The position numbers and the translations under genes were made by a program. A DNA stretch of 64,000 bases from Sporolactobacillus pectinivorans. Its GTDB lineage: Bacteria; Bacillota; Bacilli; Bacillales; Sporolactobacillaceae. The stretch is from the NCBI RefSeq assembly GCF_002802965.1, contig NZ_NXGA01000001.1, forward strand, positions 198,999 through 262,998, in the 5' to 3' direction. Below, in pieces: positions 62,649 to 64,000 of this stretch (position 1 is its first letter; each line of letters opens with the position of its first letter). A model generated the notes under the pieces. It was not told the origin of the DNA and did not search any database. It was given only the letters and a program-made list of their open reading frames with translations.

Positions 62649-64000
62649 TTATGCAGCTGCTGCTGCTACTTCCATTAAAAACGGTATAATTACATCTGTA
62701 ATATAAGTACCAGCTGCATAAGTAACACCAAGAGCAGCAGCTCCAAGGCCGACGTAACCAAACGTATTTTTTAATGAACCAAGTGATTGATAAGATACAG
62801 CTGAATATGGAAGTTGGCCACTTTCATTATTCAGATTATAAATGGTATCACAATTGGGCAAAGTGACATCTGGAAAATCGTCACTATTTCGGTACTTGAA
62901 TGTAAGCTCTGCTTGTAATTCGGTATCGTATCCTGTAACAACCGCAACATTTTTAAAAATAGCCGTCATCGAAACTTCCAAAACTTCATTTGGATCCTCC
63001 GGAGTCTTTATCTCATATTCTATATTTCCTTCATTAATCGCTGCAGCAAATTGTGTTATATAACTTTCGGGATCCGTCATATCAATGTTTGGGGTCGTCT
63101 CGCTCCCCAAGGTTGTCAATCCTCCGAATACGTCGAATTCGGTTCCAAGTGTTGTTCCATTTGTTACCGTAATAGTAACTGCGTGCTCTCCCTTAGGTGC
63201 GATTTTCCCTGAAAAACTAAAATCAACTTCGAGAAATGGAGTGTCTACCACTGTAAATTCTACTTCTTCTTCAAGAGCCTCTGTTGTATTGAAATAATCC
63301 TCTAGGTCAGGAATGCTATGGACTAATGGTAAGACGGCAGCATACTGAGCGGTAGCGATTTGTTCAGCTGATGGCGCAGCTGTATCAATTGAATTGAATC
63401 CCTGATCCACGCCTGAATAAGCATCCATATCAACTTGGAAATAACCTGCAGTGGAATCACCAATAGTAATCGTTGTAAATTGATCAAATGACCATCCAGT
63501 AGGAATGGTAAAACCAAGATTACCGCTCCATCCAGTCGACATGTCTGCAACAAAATAGCCGCTGACGTATTGAGAAACATTCTGACATACGTTTCTGTCA
63601 CCATAAACACCTGCCTCATATGAGGGAGTAGTTTGTTCTGAGTACGCATCATGAATGCCTTGGAAGTATGGAACAACATTTGACGTAATGTCACTCTGTA
63701 AGGCATCGTAATCTACCGCGAAATAGATTCTGGTTGTACCTGGGATTCCCAAAGTCTTTGCAGTTTCAAAGGCAACTTGAGCATCTGAATAACCCTGATC
63801 ATAGTTAAAATAGCTCTCTTGATATCCCCCATCTTCGTAAATTGGAAAAACACTCAAACCGGCGCTAAAAATGGACTGTAGTTCGCTTGTAGTCATTGCC
63901 TTAGAAACACCATTCGCTGTACCAGTTAAGTATCGCCCTACATAATTGAAACCGGCGCTTTTCACAATTTGTACCGTTGTATCGTTTAGGATTGTTGCAC
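62649..64000 (-). CDS. Second YbfG-like DUF1906 protein, cut by window edge
   Basis: The frame is open to the right edge (the visible part starts within VKSAGFNYVGRYLTGTA). It contains the DUF1906 domain, the beta-rich part (EVDFSFSGKIAPKGEHAVTI) and a hydrophobic tail, NTFGYVGLGAAALGVTYAAG followed by TYITDVIIPFLMEVAAAAA. It is close to the gene at 50690 through most of its length, but the tail is lost there. The N-terminal peptidoglycan-binding repeats would lie beyond the window. The hydrophobic tail might anchor it to the membrane. Confidence 0.85.
   Translation of the reverse strand, partial: ATILNDTTVQIVKSAGFNYVGRYLTGTANGVSKAMTTSELQSIFSAGLSVFPIYEDGGYQESYFNYDQGYSDAQVAFETAKTLGIPGTTRIYFAVDYDALQSDITSNVVPYFQGIHDAYSEQTTPSYEAGVYGDRNVCQNVSQYVSGYFVADMSTGWSGNLGFTIPTGWSFDQFTTITIGDSTAGYFQVDMDAYSGVDQGFNSIDTAAPSAEQIATAQYAAVLPLVHSIPDLEDYFNTTEALEEEVEFTVVDTPFLEVDFSFSGKIAPKGEHAVTITVTNGTTLGTEFDVFGGLTTLGSETTPNIDMTDPESYITQFAAAINEGNIEYEIKTPEDPNEVLEVSMTAIFKNVAVVTGYDTELQAELTFKYRNSDDFPDVTLPNCDTIYNLNNESGQLPYSAVSYQSLGSLKNTFGYVGLGAAALGVTYAAGTYITDVIIPFLMEVAAAAA

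Overview
The window looks like a stretch of chromosome from a low-to-moderate GC, Gram-positive, spore-former-like member of the Bacillales. A Sporolactobacillus-type organism is my best guess, from general similarity only. The support is Bacillus-style Shine-Dalgarno sites, frequent TTG and GTG starts, a tyrosine T-box, Zur, Fur and MntR-type boxes like those of Bacillus, and close relatives of B. subtilis YbfG, YclM, PfeT, AdaA and YcxB. No rRNA, tRNA or CRISPR array was seen. There is much gene decay: about a dozen genes are broken by frameshifts, stops, deletions or insertions, and fragments of at least three IS families are present.

Region 1-12.5 kb: an IS21-type transposase running off the left edge, a glyoxalase remnant, an AlbA_2-domain regulator with a repeat-rich promoter, three transporters (MFS, YczE-like, EamA), a lone HemY/CgoX-type oxidase, a GyrI/DUF3788 fusion pseudogene beside a WYL regulator, and an alpha/beta hydrolase with a CGNR regulator.

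Region 12.5-18.5 kb: a plasmid-type Rep_3 initiator homologue divergent from an HrtBA-like ABC exporter across a palindrome, an XRE-DUF1232 protein, a divergent Nramp transporter, and a proline-tyrosine-rich protein with a structured leader.

Region 18.6-25 kb: one compact operon (solute-binding lipoprotein, alkaline-phosphatase-superfamily hydrolase, two permeases, ATPase, PHP phosphatase) with a divergent DeoR regulator. I infer uptake and dephosphorylation of an organophosphate or phosphonate.

Region 25-33 kb is metal homeostasis: a Zur-type cluster (rpsN2, CobW GTPase, ZnuA-like protein, a small basic protein, a decayed permease), MntH with an MntR-like box, and a PfeT-like iron-efflux ATPase below Fur-type boxes.

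Region 33-47.7 kb: an alkylation-repair operon (adaA, ogt, alkA) in which adaA carries a small palindromic insertion, T-box/tyrS, an MFS pseudogene, a 20-bp repeat array, a frameshifted DJ-1 gene, an ABC-F gene behind a leader-peptide attenuator, aspartokinase, an aminotransferase, and an FtsH-like protease without the usual extracytoplasmic domain.

Region 47.7-54.4 kb is mosaic: YcxB pseudogenes, transposase pieces and a phage-type lysis cassette (glucosaminidase with a 4-bp duplication, ArpU-like regulator, holin, YbfG-like glycoside hydrolase). A second YbfG-like gene beside an intact YcxB gene runs off the right edge. Between them (54.9-61.8 kb) lie DUF1440, GPH symporter, LysE, QueG, an AbrB-Doc toxin-antitoxin pair, a YdhG-like protein, a DMT pseudogene and a Nudix hydrolase.
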